Shown: positions 54,541 through 63,942, counted from the first letter of the stretch. The stretch is DNA of 64,000 nucleotides from Paenibacillus sp. OK003 (GCF_900109515.1 NZ_FOBD01000009.1:281026-345025); one strand, 5' to 3'. Notes: generated from the letters alone by a model not told the origin. A program made the numbers and translations.

Positions 54541-54583
54541 AAAACTCCTAAGCCAGCTCGTCATTTTGGCTTAGGAGTTTTTT
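54541..54583. terminator. strong bidirectional terminator after the M32 carboxypeptidase gene
   Basis: AAAACTCCTAAGCCA and TGGCTTAGGAGTTTT pair almost perfectly, flanked by A and T runs on both sides. It separates the carboxypeptidase gene from the peptide cluster. Confidence 0.85.
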
Positions 54584-54625
54584 CAGATATGGTGGAGCAG
54601 GTATTTGAGCACCTGTCAATTCAAT

Positions 54626-56140
54626 TTACAGCTTGTAAATCTCGGCATATTTTTCTTCCAGATAATCGGCCAAATAGTCCGGGTTCAACTCTTCACCCGT
54701 TACGGCCACAATCAGTTCGGAAGGTGTACGGCTTTTGCCATAACGATAAATCTTGTCAGTCAACCATTCCTTGATAGGAATCAGGTTACCTTCGGCAATA
54801 TGGGCATCGAACTCCGGCATTTCTTTGCGCAGTGTATGTAGAATTTGTGCAGCATACATATTGCCGAGTGAGTATGATGCGAAGTAACCAAAGTCACCAC
54901 CGGACCAGTGAACATCCTGAAGTACACCCATACCATCATTCGGCGGTACAACGCCAAGATATTCCTTGTATTTTGCATTCCAGGTCTCCGGCAGGTCCTT
55001 GACTTCCAGACCTTCGTTAAACAGCATTTTCTCAATTTCATAACGAATGATGATATGCAGATTGTACGTCAGCTCATCGGCTTCAATCCGGATCAGAGAG
55101 CTTTCAACCCGGTTAATTGCCCGGTAAAAGTCTTCCAGCTCAACCTCGTTTAATTGAGGGAAGTGCTGCTGCAGATCTTTATAATAACGCGTCCAGAATG
55201 GCAGACTACGGCCAATCATATTTTCCCAAAGACGCGACTGGGATTCATGGATACCCATGGACGTTCCTTCAGCAAGAAGAGTACCAGCCAGACTGTCGTC
55301 AATATTTTGCTCATACAGGGCGTGTCCGCCTTCGTGAAGTGAACTGAAGACCGCACTTGTCACATCATCCTGCAAATAGTTTGTCGTGATCCGCACATCG
55401 CCTGGATTCAGACCCGTTGCGAACGGGTGAACACTCTCATCGAGTCTGCCGGCTTCAAAGTCGTAACCCATTTGCCCCAGAATAAACAGACTGAATTTCT
55501 CCTGTTGATCCTTGTCAAACAGCTGGTTCAGGAACTCTGTCTCCGGCTTGTTGGCCGACGCGTTGATCTTCTCTTGCAGGGGCACCAAACGGGCTTTGAG
55601 ACGGGCAAATACCGCATCCACCTTTTCCACCGTCAGTTCAGGCTCATACATGTCCAGAAGGGTATCATAACGAGTATCTTTCACACCCCAGTAGTCAATG
55701 AACTCTTGTTTGAGCTTCACAATATCGGTGAGGTAGGGAGAGAAACCTGCAAAATCGCTATTATGCTTCGCATCTTCCCAAGCTGTTTCGGATTTGGCGG
55801 TAAGTACGGTATACGCTTGTACTTTTTCCGGTGGTACGGACTGACTGCGATTATATTCTTTCTGGCAATCTTCCACCTGACGGCGGTCGATATCTTCCAG
55901 CTGTTCCAGCACTGCTGGACTTGTTAATGTATCCAGGTAGGATTTCATGTCTGCCGAGGTTTGCAGTTTGAATGCTTCGGTTGACAGTATACCAAGTGTT
56001 TCCGAACGTGTCGGGACACCTTTTTTGGGCGCACCTGTGCGCAGATCCCAGTGAAGCAAACCAATGGCTTCATGATAACTCTTAATTTTGCGAGCCAGAT
56101 TAAGGAAGGATTCCAGCTGTTCCTGTGTTTGTTGTTCCAT
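54626..56140 (-). CDS. M32 family metallocarboxypeptidase
   Basis: Zinc carboxypeptidase that removes C-terminal residues from peptides in the cytoplasm. The 504-residue protein has the zinc site SLHEGGHALYEQ near residue 268, followed by GMGIHE-like TSMGIHESQSRLWENMIGR, and DELTYNLHIIIRYEIEK further on. Also typical are the DVRITTNY motif and the C-terminal GKSRTPSELI. All are M32 (thermostable carboxypeptidase Taq) hallmarks. GAGGTG before the ATG supports the start. It is a normal core gene and not part of the neighbouring peptide cluster. Confidence 0.93.
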   Translation of the reverse strand: MEQQTQEQLESFLNLARKIKSYHEAIGLLHWDLRTGAPKKGVPTRSETLGILSTEAFKLQTSADMKSYLDTLTSPAVLEQLEDIDRRQVEDCQKEYNRSQSVPPEKVQAYTVLTAKSETAWEDAKHNSDFAGFSPYLTDIVKLKQEFIDYWGVKDTRYDTLLDMYEPELTVEKVDAVFARLKARLVPLQEKINASANKPETEFLNQLFDKDQQEKFSLFILGQMGYDFEAGRLDESVHPFATGLNPGDVRITTNYLQDDVTSAVFSSLHEGGHALYEQNIDDSLAGTLLAEGTSMGIHESQSRLWENMIGRSLPFWTRYYKDLQQHFPQLNEVELEDFYRAINRVESSLIRIEADELTYNLHIIIRYEIEKMLFNEGLEVKDLPETWNAKYKEYLGVVPPNDGMGVLQDVHWSGGDFGYFASYSLGNMYAAQILHTLRKEMPEFDAHIAEGNLIPIKEWLTDKIYRYGKSRTPSELIVAVTGEELNPDYLADYLEEKYAEIYKL

Positions 56141-56225
56141 GGTTAATATTCACCTCTTCAAAAAAAATGTTGGTTTCCCTATTGATGATACTTTTTGCAA
56201 TGCGTATAATCAACTTTTGACAGAT

Positions 56226-56269
56226 GCAAATTGCATTATTCCTTCAAACCGAGGAATAATGCAATTTGC
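56226..56269. repeat. perfect 18-bp inverted repeat with 8-base loop
   Basis: GCAAATTGCATTATTCCT at 56226-56243 and its exact reverse complement at 56252-56269, in the intergenic region between two divergent genes. TATAAT hexamers lie on both sides (56205-56210 and 56279-56284). No T run follows on either strand, so it is unlikely to be a simple terminator; it could be a regulatory hairpin or a double operator. Confidence 0.6.
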
Positions 56270-56365
56270 TGACCTTAGTATAATAAAAAACCAAAGGGCG
56301 TAGGACAAGCTGCATTTGATGCAAGTGGCCGTGCTCATCGTATTGGATAACAGGAGGCAATGGAC

Positions 56366-56941
56366 ATGAACAACATTCAAGAGATTCTGGCTTACAACAA
56401 ATCATTTGTCGAGACTAAAGAATACGAAAAGTATACGGCTGGCAAGTTTCCAACCAAAAAGATGGTCATCATCACTTGTATGGATACCCGTCTGGTGGAA
56501 ATGCTGCCCAAGGCCATGAACCTGAAAAATGGCGATGTGAAAATCATCAAAAACGCTGGTGCAATCATTTCTCAGCCTTTCGGGTCTGTTATGCGTAGTG
56601 TTCTCGTCGCCATCTATGAGCTTGGTGCCGATGAAGTACTTGTTGTTGGACACACGGAATGTGGTATGGCTTCCCTGCACGCGGAGACCATGATTGGACA
56701 TATGGTTGAACGAGGTGTATCCGAGGAAGTTATGAGCACACTGGAGAACTCGGGCATACGTTTACAAAAGTGGCTGCGCGGGTTTGACAGCGTTGAAGAA
56801 GGGGTAAAACATACTGTGGAAGTGATCAAGAAACATCCATTGCTTCCGCCCAATGTACCCGTCCACGGCATGGTCATCGACTCCTACACTGGTGAACTTG
56901 ATCTTGTCGCAGATGGGTATGGGCAACAGACATCTCTCTAA
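56366..56941 (+). CDS. beta-class carbonic anhydrase (YtiB-like)
   Basis: Interconverts CO2 and bicarbonate. The zinc ligands are visible: CMDTRL (Cys and the Asp-Arg pair, about residues 38-43) and HTECGM (His and Cys, about 96-101). The start is placed at the second ATG (56366), eight bases after GGAGG; the first ATG at 56360 is only two bases away. At 191 residues it matches the short YtiB-type enzymes of Bacillota. It is monocistronic, with a strong terminator directly after it. Confidence 0.9.
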   Translation: MNNIQEILAYNKSFVETKEYEKYTAGKFPTKKMVIITCMDTRLVEMLPKAMNLKNGDVKIIKNAGAIISQPFGSVMRSVLVAIYELGADEVLVVGHTECGMASLHAETMIGHMVERGVSEEVMSTLENSGIRLQKWLRGFDSVEEGVKHTVEVIKKHPLLPPNVPVHGMVIDSYTGELDLVADGYGQQTSL

Positions 56942-56951
56942 ATGGTTTTGG

Positions 56952-56983
56952 GTGCGGACCTCAGGGTCCGCACTCTTTTTTTG
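56952..56983 (+). terminator. intrinsic terminator of the carbonic anhydrase gene
   Basis: GTGCGGACC, TCAG, GGTCCGCAC, then TCTTTTTTT. A perfect nine-base-pair stem ten bases after the stop codon. Confidence 0.92.
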
Positions 56984-57115
56984 TCTAAATTGAGGCAGTT
57001 GTTCTGTCAGGTTGTCAAACCATACAGTTTCAGTGTACACTTTTATGAAAGCGGTCAATGAGAACAATTTGCATTGTTTTCGCTGGCCCAGCCCTAATAT
57101 TAAGGAGACATGTGC

Positions 57116-57682
57116 ATGAACATACTTTCCTACGGATTGCTCGGGCTTCTTACCCGCGAGGAGTCATCAGGTTATGATCTAATGCTGAAGATCCAGCCGC
57201 ATTGGCAGGCCAAACACAGTCAGATCTATCCCCTCCTCTCCAAAATGGAAAACGATGAGCTTTTAGCCTCCCGCTGGGTGCAACAGTCTGACAAACCAGA
57301 CAAGAAAATGTATGCAGTCACGGAGAAAGGTATTGAAAAACTGCTGGGATGGATGATCACTCCCGTTACCGCTCCGGTTACGCGTGACGAGTTCAATCTG
57401 CGCATTTTATGTGTCGGCATTGCAGAAGACGGAAGCATGAGACGCATTCTGAATGAGCGCAAAAACTGGTTCATGGAACGCATCCGTTATTTCGAGGATT
57501 TGAAGTCCCGTATCCCTCAGGATAATCTGCGAGTAGGCAGTCGGGAATTCGGAAGTTACATTCTGGTACAAAAAGGGTTAATGAACGCACAAACGGGCAT
57601 CGAATGGTGTAACTGGGTAACCCAATTACTCGATGGTCAGACGGCAATTCAGGACCCTTGTCCAAGTATTTCAGAAAAATAA
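57116..57682 (+). CDS. PadR family transcriptional regulator
   Basis: The 188-residue protein has the PadR winged helix at its N-terminus (ILSYGLLGLLTREESSGYDLML, SQIYPLLSKMENDELL, KKMYAVTEKGIEKLLGWM). The C-terminal half is helical (about 100-180) and resembles the PadR_C dimerisation domain. The start is placed at 57116, eight bases after GGAG; the ATG at 57110 is too close. The gene it controls is not evident: the next gene encodes a small secreted or membrane protein and could be a target. Confidence 0.85.
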   Translation: MNILSYGLLGLLTREESSGYDLMLKIQPHWQAKHSQIYPLLSKMENDELLASRWVQQSDKPDKKMYAVTEKGIEKLLGWMITPVTAPVTRDEFNLRILCVGIAEDGSMRRILNERKNWFMERIRYFEDLKSRIPQDNLRVGSREFGSYILVQKGLMNAQTGIEWCNWVTQLLDGQTAIQDPCPSISEK

Positions 57683-57781
57683 ACAAAATTTGAAACGTTC
57701 CTGCAAGTTGACCGTATTACTTGAGTAAGGCCCATTTTTGGGGTAATCAAACAAATTAATCGGGGGGTTACGATCTTTACA

Positions 57782-58285
57782 ATGAAGAAAAAATTCGGAA
57801 TTAAACATCTCATGATGGTTTTCATGGCCTTTACATTACTGTTTGCAACAGTTGGAGTTGCGAATCCAGATTCTGCTGATGCTAGACGTGGTGGCGGTTT
57901 CAAATCGGGAACAAAAAGCTATACCAACACACCTAAGAAATCCGATTCCAACAGTAATGTGAGCAAATCTAATACGAATAATAACTCCAATGGAGCAGCT
58001 ACAACGAACCGTGGCGGATTCTTCGGCGGTGGCGGTGGATTTATGAAAGGCATGATGCTGGGTGGTCTTGCTGGTATGATGTTCGGCGGATTGTTCGGTG
58101 GCATGGGCGCTCTGGGTAACATTCTTGGATTGCTTGTAAACGTAGCTGCAATTATGCTGATCGTGATGCTCGCGATGGCCCTGTTCAGAGCCATTACGAA
58201 TCGCCGTAAACCAGCAGCAGATGGTCGTTATGACCGCAAAAATGATCGTGATGATGATGACCGTAACAGAAACGGACGGTACTAA
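57782..58285 (+). CDS. Gly-rich membrane or secreted protein, unknown function
   Basis: The 167-residue protein begins with a signal or anchor sequence (KKKFGIKHLMMVFMAFTLLFA, ending near ANPDSADA). A Ser/Asn-rich linker follows, then a Gly-rich stretch with GGFFGGGGGFMKGMMLGGLAG. A second hydrophobic segment (about 120-140, ILGLLVNVAAIMLIVMLAMAL) and a charged tail of Arg, Asp and Asn end it. This layout recalls the Tim44-like or YbjN-neighbour membrane proteins of Bacillota, but I do not assign a family. GGGGGG lies about 14 bases before the ATG, an unusually wide spacing. The next gene starts six bases later, so the two are probably one operon. Confidence 0.65.
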   Translation: MKKKFGIKHLMMVFMAFTLLFATVGVANPDSADARRGGGFKSGTKSYTNTPKKSDSNSNVSKSNTNNNSNGAATTNRGGFFGGGGGFMKGMMLGGLAGMMFGGLFGGMGALGNILGLLVNVAAIMLIVMLAMALFRAITNRRKPAADGRYDRKNDRDDDDRNRNGRY

Positions 58286-58290
58286 TCTCT

Positions 58291-58569
58291 ATGGTTCTGA
58301 GCATGGATGAAATTGTCAACGCGATCTGTATTCACATGGCTGAACGCAAGGGTGTTCGCCCAACCGATGTCAATGTGGAACTGAGCTGGGAAGAAGATAC
58401 GGGATATTCCGCTGAAGTCTGGATTCAAGGCCGCAGTCAGTACCTGGTCGAATCCAACATGATTGAAGCGATCCTTCGCTACCTGCACAGTGAATACGAC
58501 ATTCGGGCTTACCGTGAGAATGTAAGACTGGATCTGGATGAAGAGATCACAGCGATTGTGAATCAATAA
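58291..58569 (+). CDS. YxcD-like (DUF2653) protein
   Basis: The 92-residue soluble protein has the sequence style of YxcD: MDEIVNAICIHMAERKGVRP, VNVELSWEEDTGYSAEVWI, and RYLHSEYDIRAYRENVRLDL. The family has no known function. It follows the Gly-rich membrane protein gene by six bases, so they likely share a transcript. A shorter start at 58303 is possible, since no strong ribosome-binding site marks either. Confidence 0.7.
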   Translation: MVLSMDEIVNAICIHMAERKGVRPTDVNVELSWEEDTGYSAEVWIQGRSQYLVESNMIEAILRYLHSEYDIRAYRENVRLDLDEEITAIVNQ

Positions 58570-58617
58570 ATGAATTAATAAATCAATAAGGAATAATCCA
58601 TTTGCGGATGGAATGCA

Positions 58618-58670
58618 AAAAGGACCATCTCCATGATGTCATTGACATGATTGGAGACGGTCCTTTTGTG
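58618..58670. terminator. bidirectional terminator between the YxcD-like gene and tyrS
   Basis: AAAAGGACCATCTCCA and TGGAGACGGTCCTTTT pair with one wobble around an inner ATG-rich loop. It can serve the plus-strand YxcD-like gene and the minus-strand tyrS gene. Confidence 0.7.
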
Positions 58671-58740
58671 TTCTGTTGCTTGGGAAGATAATGCCTTCGC
58701 TTTGCTATTACCTTCCCAAGATTTATACTGCAACCTGTGG

Positions 58741-60000
58741 TTACTTCAATTTCACCAGACTGTAGTTTTTCTTGCCTTTGCGGATAATGATGAATTTACC
58801 GCCGATGGCGTGCTCTGCAGAGACCGTGAATTCCAGTTCAGTAACTTTCTCACCATTCATGGAGATAGCCCCTTTGGTGACATCCTCACGCGCCTGACGT
58901 TTAGATGGCTCCAGGCCAAGATCAACGAGCCAATCTACAATATTTTTTGCTTCACCATCGGTTTCGAAGGTCGGCATTTCTTTAAAGCCCTGCTCGATTT
59001 CGTCGGCTGTAAGGGAACGAATGTCGCCACTGAAGAGTGCTGCGGTAATGCGTTTCGCCTGCTCCAGCATGTCGTCACCGTGAACAAATTTCGTCATTTC
59101 TTCAGCGAGTGCTTTTTGTGCTTCACGCTTATGCGGCTCCGTTTCTACCTTTTCAGCCAAAGCTTCAATTTCTTCTTTGCTTAGGAATGTGAAGTATTTC
59201 AGGTATTTGATTACATCACGGTCATCCGTGTTCGCCCAGAACTGGTAGAATTCGAATGGAGTTGTCTTATTCGCATCCAGCCAGATGGACCCCCCTGCGG
59301 ATTTACCGAATTTCGTTCCGTCGGATTTGAGCATAAGCGGAATCGTCAGACCGTAAGCTTTTGCTTCTGGTCCTTCTTTTTTACGGATCAGGTCCAGACC
59401 ACTTGTAATGTTACCCCATTGATCGGAACCGCCAATTTGCAGCTGTACATCCTCATGTTGGAACAGATGCAGGTAATCGAGCGATTGGAGAATCTGGTAG
59501 GAGAACTCGGTAAACGAAATTCCGTCTTCCAGTCTGCTCGCAACTACATCTTTAGCCAGCATCGTGTTGAGGTTAAAGTTCTTGCCGTAGTCACGCAAAA
59601 ATTCAATCACATTGATTTTGTGTGTCCAGTCGTAGTTGTTGACCATACGTACCTGATTGTCGCCATCCGTTACGAAAAGCTTTTTCATTTGTGCAGTCAG
59701 AGCATCCACATTGGCCTGTACCTCTTCCAACGTTTGCAGGGAACGTTCCGATTGACGACCACTTGGGTCACCAATCGTTCCTGTTGCCCCACCAATCAGA
59801 ATGACTGGACGGTGACCAGCGAGTTGGAAACGTTTCAGCATCATGAACGGAATCAAATGTCCGATGTGCATGCTGTCTCCTGTAGGGTCAACTCCGCAGT
59901 ACAAGGAAACCGACGTGGTCTCTGTCAGCTCACGCAGACCCTCCGCATCTGTCTGTTGATTAATGGCGTCGCGCCATTCCAGTTCATCAATAATATTCAT
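58741..60000 (-). CDS. tyrS: tyrosyl-tRNA synthetase
   Basis: Charges tRNA-Tyr. Class I signatures are HIGH (MHIGHLIPFM, about residues 44-53) and KFGKS (GTKFGKSAGG near 230). The tyrosine-binding segment LYCGVDPTGDS and the C-terminal S4-like domain (about 350-419) are present. The start is placed at the ATG at 60000, nine bases after GGGG; a TTG three codons upstream is too close. The protein has 419 residues. A T-box leader precedes it, so expression rises when tRNA-Tyr is uncharged. Confidence 0.96.
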   Translation of the reverse strand: MNIIDELEWRDAINQQTDAEGLRELTETTSVSLYCGVDPTGDSMHIGHLIPFMMLKRFQLAGHRPVILIGGATGTIGDPSGRQSERSLQTLEEVQANVDALTAQMKKLFVTDGDNQVRMVNNYDWTHKINVIEFLRDYGKNFNLNTMLAKDVVASRLEDGISFTEFSYQILQSLDYLHLFQHEDVQLQIGGSDQWGNITSGLDLIRKKEGPEAKAYGLTIPLMLKSDGTKFGKSAGGSIWLDANKTTPFEFYQFWANTDDRDVIKYLKYFTFLSKEEIEALAEKVETEPHKREAQKALAEEMTKFVHGDDMLEQAKRITAALFSGDIRSLTADEIEQGFKEMPTFETDGEAKNIVDWLVDLGLEPSKRQAREDVTKGAISMNGEKVTELEFTVSAEHAIGGKFIIIRKGKKNYSLVKLK

Positions 60001-60079
60001 AACAAGCAACCCCTTCTCTATGCATTGGTATTAGGCCATGATCTACGTTAATTCACAAGGAGCTAAGCCGGGTAAGGCT

Positions 60080-60352
60080 TTTTTGGACACAAAAAAATCG
60101 CCGCCTTGTCTTCAATAGACATAGGGACGATTATCATAACCGTGGTACCACCCAACTTGCACAGACAACAACTCACACGCTGCCCATACCGCTTTCAGCA
60201 AAATATCGTTTGCCATTCCGCTTGGCATTACCCAAGTACTCCAGAGTGTAATTCGCAGCCCTTGTATGTATCAGGTTCCATCAACCCCTGACTTTCTGTA
60301 ACAGGGACAAAGCCGCTACTGCGCTCTATCAACGTAATTCATGTATTCAATT
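60080..60352 (-). promoter_or_regulatory. T-box riboswitch of tyrS
   Basis: On the minus strand the conserved T-box sequence TGGGTGGTACCACGG occurs at 60141-60155. It is followed by a terminator hairpin (about 60096-60131) ending in a T run. An upstream stem I region with GATAGAG is visible, and TAC triplets at 60264-60270 could be the tyrosine specifier. Uncharged tRNA-Tyr binding would favour the antiterminator. The exact specifier loop is my reading. Confidence 0.88.
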
Positions 60353-60359
60353 TATAGCC

Positions 60360-60388
60360 AGTATAGCCGAACGTTAATATCATTGCAA
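60360..60388 (-). promoter_or_regulatory. promoter of the tyrS leader
   Basis: On the minus strand TTGCAA (60383-60388), a 17-base spacer and TATACT (60360-60365). It starts just upstream of the T-box leader. Confidence 0.65.
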
Positions 60389-60484
60389 GGCCAAGTATTT
60401 AATCTTTAGATAGAGCAACAGATGAGTGCCTGCGCCAAAGTTTATAAAGACATCATGTTCAAGTTCCTGTGGGCATGATGATAA

Positions 60485-60512
60485 TGAAAAAGCTGCCAAT
60501 GGCAGCCTCTTC
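60485..60512 (-). terminator. intrinsic terminator of selO
   Basis: On the minus strand GGCTGCC, ATT, GGCAGC, TTTTTC. It lies about 20 bases after the stop codon of selO. Confidence 0.75.
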
Positions 60513-60527
60513 ATAACAAGTGTTCAA

Positions 60528-61997
60528 TCAGGTTCCACAGAAAGTCCGGTAGGAGGTATCGCACTGCGTAGGCAGTTCCGCGTACTCAGCCTGTTCGGTA
60601 GAATGTGCAAACGGGTTTGAAAGAACAGCAAGAAGTTTCTCCATCACACTAAGATCTCCGTGATTCTCCGCTCGGTCCAGTGCTTCTTCCACCCGATGAT
60701 TACGAGGAATCACAGCTGGGTTGCTAGTTCTCATCAATTGCTGCGATTCTTCTTTCCCTTCCTGCTGTCTGCCTAATCTTGCCTGGCGACGCTCATTCCA
60801 CTCCGCAAACTCTGAAGTATCGAATAAAGGAGCTCCGTTGAGCGTATCAAAGGTCAGTGCGAGAAACGTATTTGTGTAATCTGCACTATGCTTCTCCATC
60901 AGTTCAAGCAGATCCCTGATTAGCGCCTCGTCCTCAGCCTCTTCATTATACAAGCCCAGCTTGCTCCGCATGCCCGAGAGCCAGTGGTAATGATACAATT
61001 CAGAGAATTGTGCAATGGCATCCTGAGCGATCTGTACAGCCTGTTCTTCATCCTCATGCAGCAGTGGCAGAAGCGTTTCGGCAAACCGAGCCAGATTCCA
61101 GCCGCCAATATACGGTTGATTTCCATACGCATACCGACCTTGCGTGTCAATGGAGCTAAATACCGTCGCTGGATTGTAGGCATCCATAAACGCACACGGC
61201 CCATAATCAATGGTTTCACCACTGATGGCCATATTATCCGTGTTCATTACGCCATGAATGAAACCAACCTGTTGCCACTTGGCGATAAGTGACGCCTGAC
61301 GCCGAATGACTTCCTGAAGCAACAGGAGATAGCGATTGTCCGCTTCAGCAATATCAGGAAAATGCCTTTGCAATGTGTAGTCAGCCAATGCTCTGAGATC
61401 GTCAATTGATCCCCATCTGGCAGCGTATTGGAAGGTTGCTACCCGCAAATGGCTTGAAGCCACTCGCGTCAGGATTGCACCAGGTCGCTCTGTTTCACGT
61501 GTAATGTTTTCTCCAGTAGAAACAACCGCCAGACTTCGCGTCGTTGGAATACCCAGTGCATGCATCGCTTCACTAATAATATACTCACGCAGCATTGGCC
61601 CAACGGCAGCACGTCCATCACCTCCGCGAGAGTACGGGGTTCTTCCCGAACCTTTCAGCTGGATATCCACTCGCTCGCCTTGTGGTGTGATCTGTTCTCC
61701 CAGCAGCAAAGCTCTTCCATCACCAAGCATATTAAAGTTGCCGAACTGATGACCTGCATAGGCCTGAGCCAGAGGCTCGGCACCTTCCGGAATCAGGTTA
61801 CCTGCAAACACCTCTGCTCCTTCATCACTGTCCAGAGCCTCGGCGTTTAGCCCCAGACTGGCTGCAAGCAATGTATTAAAGATGATCAACTTGGGTGATT
61901 GAACAGGGACCGCTCCCTGATTTGTAAAAAAGGTCTGTGGCAAACGTCCATAACTGTTGTCGAAGTGCCAGCCTTTTTTCAGCGTTTCTTGTTGCAT
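60528..61997 (-). CDS. selO: protein adenylyltransferase SelO (YdiU family)
   Basis: Pseudokinase-fold enzyme that transfers AMP to protein Ser, Thr or Tyr residues; in studied organisms it is linked to redox homeostasis. Family motifs: [38 protein letters not shown], the metal-binding [11 protein letters not shown] and DYGPCAFMD (in place of kinase DFG). The start is placed at the ATG at 61997, with GGAG 11 bases upstream; a GTG three codons earlier is too close. The 489 residues are full length. It is monocistronic. The selenocysteine-like C-terminus of eukaryotic SelO is not expected here; the chain ends YRTFCGT with a Cys near the end. Confidence 0.93.
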   Translation of the reverse strand: MQQETLKKGWHFDNSYGRLPQTFFTNQGAVPVQSPKLIIFNTLLAASLGLNAEALDSDEGAEVFAGNLIPEGAEPLAQAYAGHQFGNFNMLGDGRALLLGEQITPQGERVDIQLKGSGRTPYSRGGDGRAAVGPMLREYIISEAMHALGIPTTRSLAVVSTGENITRETERPGAILTRVASSHLRVATFQYAARWGSIDDLRALADYTLQRHFPDIAEADNRYLLLLQEVIRRQASLIAKWQQVGFIHGVMNTDNMAISGETIDYGPCAFMDAYNPATVFSSIDTQGRYAYGNQPYIGGWNLARFAETLLPLLHEDEEQAVQIAQDAIAQFSELYHYHWLSGMRSKLGLYNEEAEDEALIRDLLELMEKHSADYTNTFLALTFDTLNGAPLFDTSEFAEWNERRQARLGRQQEGKEESQQLMRTSNPAVIPRNHRVEEALDRAENHGDLSVMEKLLAVLSNPFAHSTEQAEYAELPTQCDTSYRTFCGT

Positions 61998-62314
61998 GGT
62001 GATCACAACTCCTTTTCATTAACCAGGGGACATCCCTGGTTTATTTTACCCTTGTGAACCAATGCTCATTTATGTAGTCGCATGGAAATTCAACTGAAAG
62101 AACATGTATGATGTTCATGATGAAACTTTAGCATATTTATATCCCTTTTGCATTCATCCTGCTGTAACTTCCATACAAGGCAGACCGTTTAGAGTTCAAT
62201 AAAAACCCAAGAGGTTCATTGACCAGGGGAGTCGTTCCAATCCCCCCCATCGATCAAACCCGTCTTGGGTCTGTTCCATTTATTCAGATCGCATGTCTGT
62301 TAACAAGTCATTCA
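61998..62314. other. gap holding the terminator of the purine permease gene
   Basis: No gene is visible. On the minus strand CCCAAGAC (about 62262-62269) and its partner TCTTGGG (about 62206-62212) close a long hairpin followed by TTTTTATT. It is the likely terminator of the purine permease gene. Confidence 0.55.
62204..62270 (-). terminator. long-stem terminator of the NCS2 permease gene
   Basis: Minus strand ACCCAAGA at one end, TCTTGGGT at the other, then TTTTTATTG. About 50 bases lie between, so the stem is long or branched. It starts about 45 bases after the stop codon. Confidence 0.6.
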
Positions 62315-63631
62315 TTACGTACGTGCTTCTTGAGCCTGTACGGGCTGTACGGGCAGATTCTCTTTCTTAAATCCGAGGTTAAAGAAGATATTGAGCAGAA
62401 TGGCGCACAGACTGCCTGTGATAATACCATCACCAACAATAATGCGGATACTTTGAGGCAGCTGGGCAAACAGATCCGGCACAGCCGTGACGCCAAGACC
62501 GAGTGAAACCGAACAAGCAACGATCAACAGATTGGATTGCTTGCTGAAGTCCACATGTTGCAGCATTTTGATCCCGGATGAGACCACCATGCCGAACAGA
62601 ACCACCGTTGCCCCGCCGAGTACTGCGCTGGGGATAATCGTTGCAAATGCCGCAACTTTGGGGATCAGTCCAAGAAAAATCAGGATGCCCCCGGCTGCAA
62701 CAACCACATTGGTTGTTTTCACTTTGGAGAGCTGAACCAAACCGACATTCTGGGCAAATGTGTTATACGGAAAAGCATTGAAGATACCACCAAGCACAAA
62801 TGCCAAACCTTCTGCGCGGTATCCTCGTGCCAGATCCTTTTCGTTAATCGGTTGATCACAGATTTTGCTCAGGGCCATAAACACACCTGTAGATTCGATA
62901 ATGACAACCGTGCCGACAATAATCATGGTAATGATCGGACCGATTTCGAAGGTAGGCCATCCAAAATAAAAGGGCTGGGGCAAATGAAACCAAGAGGCTT
63001 CCTGTACAGAGCTGAAATTCACTTTCCCCATGAGGGCAGCCACGAGGGTACCGACAATAATACCGAGGAGAACCGCGAGGGATTTGACAAAGCCGCGAGC
63101 ATATCGATTCAACACCAGAATGAAGAGCAGTACCCCGAAAGAGAGCGCCAGATTGTCCAGACTTCCGAAATTCTCACTGTTTGCTCCACCTGCCATGTTC
63201 TTGATGCCCGTTGGAATTAACGCCAGACCAATAATGGTTACGACTGTTCCAATCACCACGGGAGGAAACAGTTTGACGATTTTACTAAAGAAGACAGCAC
63301 ATATTACGATGAATATCCCTGCTGCTATGATGGAACCGTAAATGGCCGGAATTCCATATTGTGATCCAATCGCAATCATGGGAGTCACAGCAACAAATGA
63401 GCTTCCAAGAACCGCTGGCAAGCCAATCCCCAAGTACTTCCCTTTTCGTGCTTGAAGCCATGTCGCGATACCACAGGTTAACAGGTCAATCGATACCAGG
63501 TATGCCAATTGTTCTGCAGTCAGGTTTAGCGCCCTTCCCACAAGCAGCGGAACCAAAATGGCCCCGGCATACATCGCTAATACGTGCTGAATTCCCAGTG
63601 AAAAAATCCTCATTCTCTTCGTTTCTCTCAT
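62315..63631 (-). CDS. NCS2 family xanthine/uric acid permease
   Basis: Purine nucleobase transporter of the inner membrane, PbuX/PucJ type. The 438 residues carry about 12-14 membrane segments. Conserved elements are LGIQHVLAMYAGAILVPLLV, GIGLPAVLGSSFVAV, ESTGVFMALSKICDQPI, and the signature FAQNVGLVQLSKV (QN-G motif). GTAGGG precedes the ATG. No purine-synthesis gene is adjacent and no purine riboswitch was found upstream; a conventional promoter with an inverted repeat around it is more likely. Xanthine versus urate cannot be told from the sequence. Confidence 0.9.
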   Translation of the reverse strand: MRETKRMRIFSLGIQHVLAMYAGAILVPLLVGRALNLTAEQLAYLVSIDLLTCGIATWLQARKGKYLGIGLPAVLGSSFVAVTPMIAIGSQYGIPAIYGSIIAAGIFIVICAVFFSKIVKLFPPVVIGTVVTIIGLALIPTGIKNMAGGANSENFGSLDNLALSFGVLLFILVLNRYARGFVKSLAVLLGIIVGTLVAALMGKVNFSSVQEASWFHLPQPFYFGWPTFEIGPIITMIIVGTVVIIESTGVFMALSKICDQPINEKDLARGYRAEGLAFVLGGIFNAFPYNTFAQNVGLVQLSKVKTTNVVVAAGGILIFLGLIPKVAAFATIIPSAVLGGATVVLFGMVVSSGIKMLQHVDFSKQSNLLIVACSVSLGLGVTAVPDLFAQLPQSIRIIVGDGIITGSLCAILLNIFFNLGFKKENLPVQPVQAQEART

Positions 63632-63910
63632 CCCTACCTGCCCCCTGTAATTAAGAATCCCTTTACCGCTGCAAAATCATGTTATGTTGATTCACATTAT
63701 ATAAACAATTGAGGGAAGTTCCATGATTCATAACATAGAATTGTTGCAGGTTATAAATAGAACTCATTATATTGGGCGTTTTGTACAAAAAGGGATGAGC
63801 ATAGCTTCTTTTAACGTTATATTACCTCACATAAAAAAACCTGAACACCTTCACTTCTCCTCACTCCATCCCAATCGAAAAACATAAAAAAGGTCAGCCA
63901 GAAAATAAAA
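63632..63910. other. gap with promoter-like dyad
   Basis: No gene is visible. On the minus strand a TATAAT lies near 63697-63702. An 8-bp inverted repeat flanks it: ATGTTATG at 63679-63686 and CATAACAT at 63729-63736. This is probably the permease promoter with a repressor site. Confidence 0.45.
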
Positions 63911-63936
63911 TGTACCCCTTGTAAAGGACAATTTAA
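63911..63936. repeat. terminal inverted repeat of an IS3-family element
   Basis: TGTACCCCTTGTAAAGGACA begins at 63911 with the TG that IS3-family ends carry, about ten bases after the stop codon side of a transposase tail. The other end is outside the window, so the pairing is not checked. Confidence 0.5.
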
Positions 63937-63942
63937 AAAAGG

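Noticed and set aside
54626..56140. M32 carboxypeptidase as a tailoring enzyme of the peptide cluster
   Set aside because: It is separated by a strong bidirectional terminator and has core-genome composition; M32 enzymes are common housekeeping genes here.
63632..63760. Guanine/xanthine riboswitch upstream of the purine permease
   Set aside because: The conserved purine-aptamer core was not found on the minus strand in this leader.
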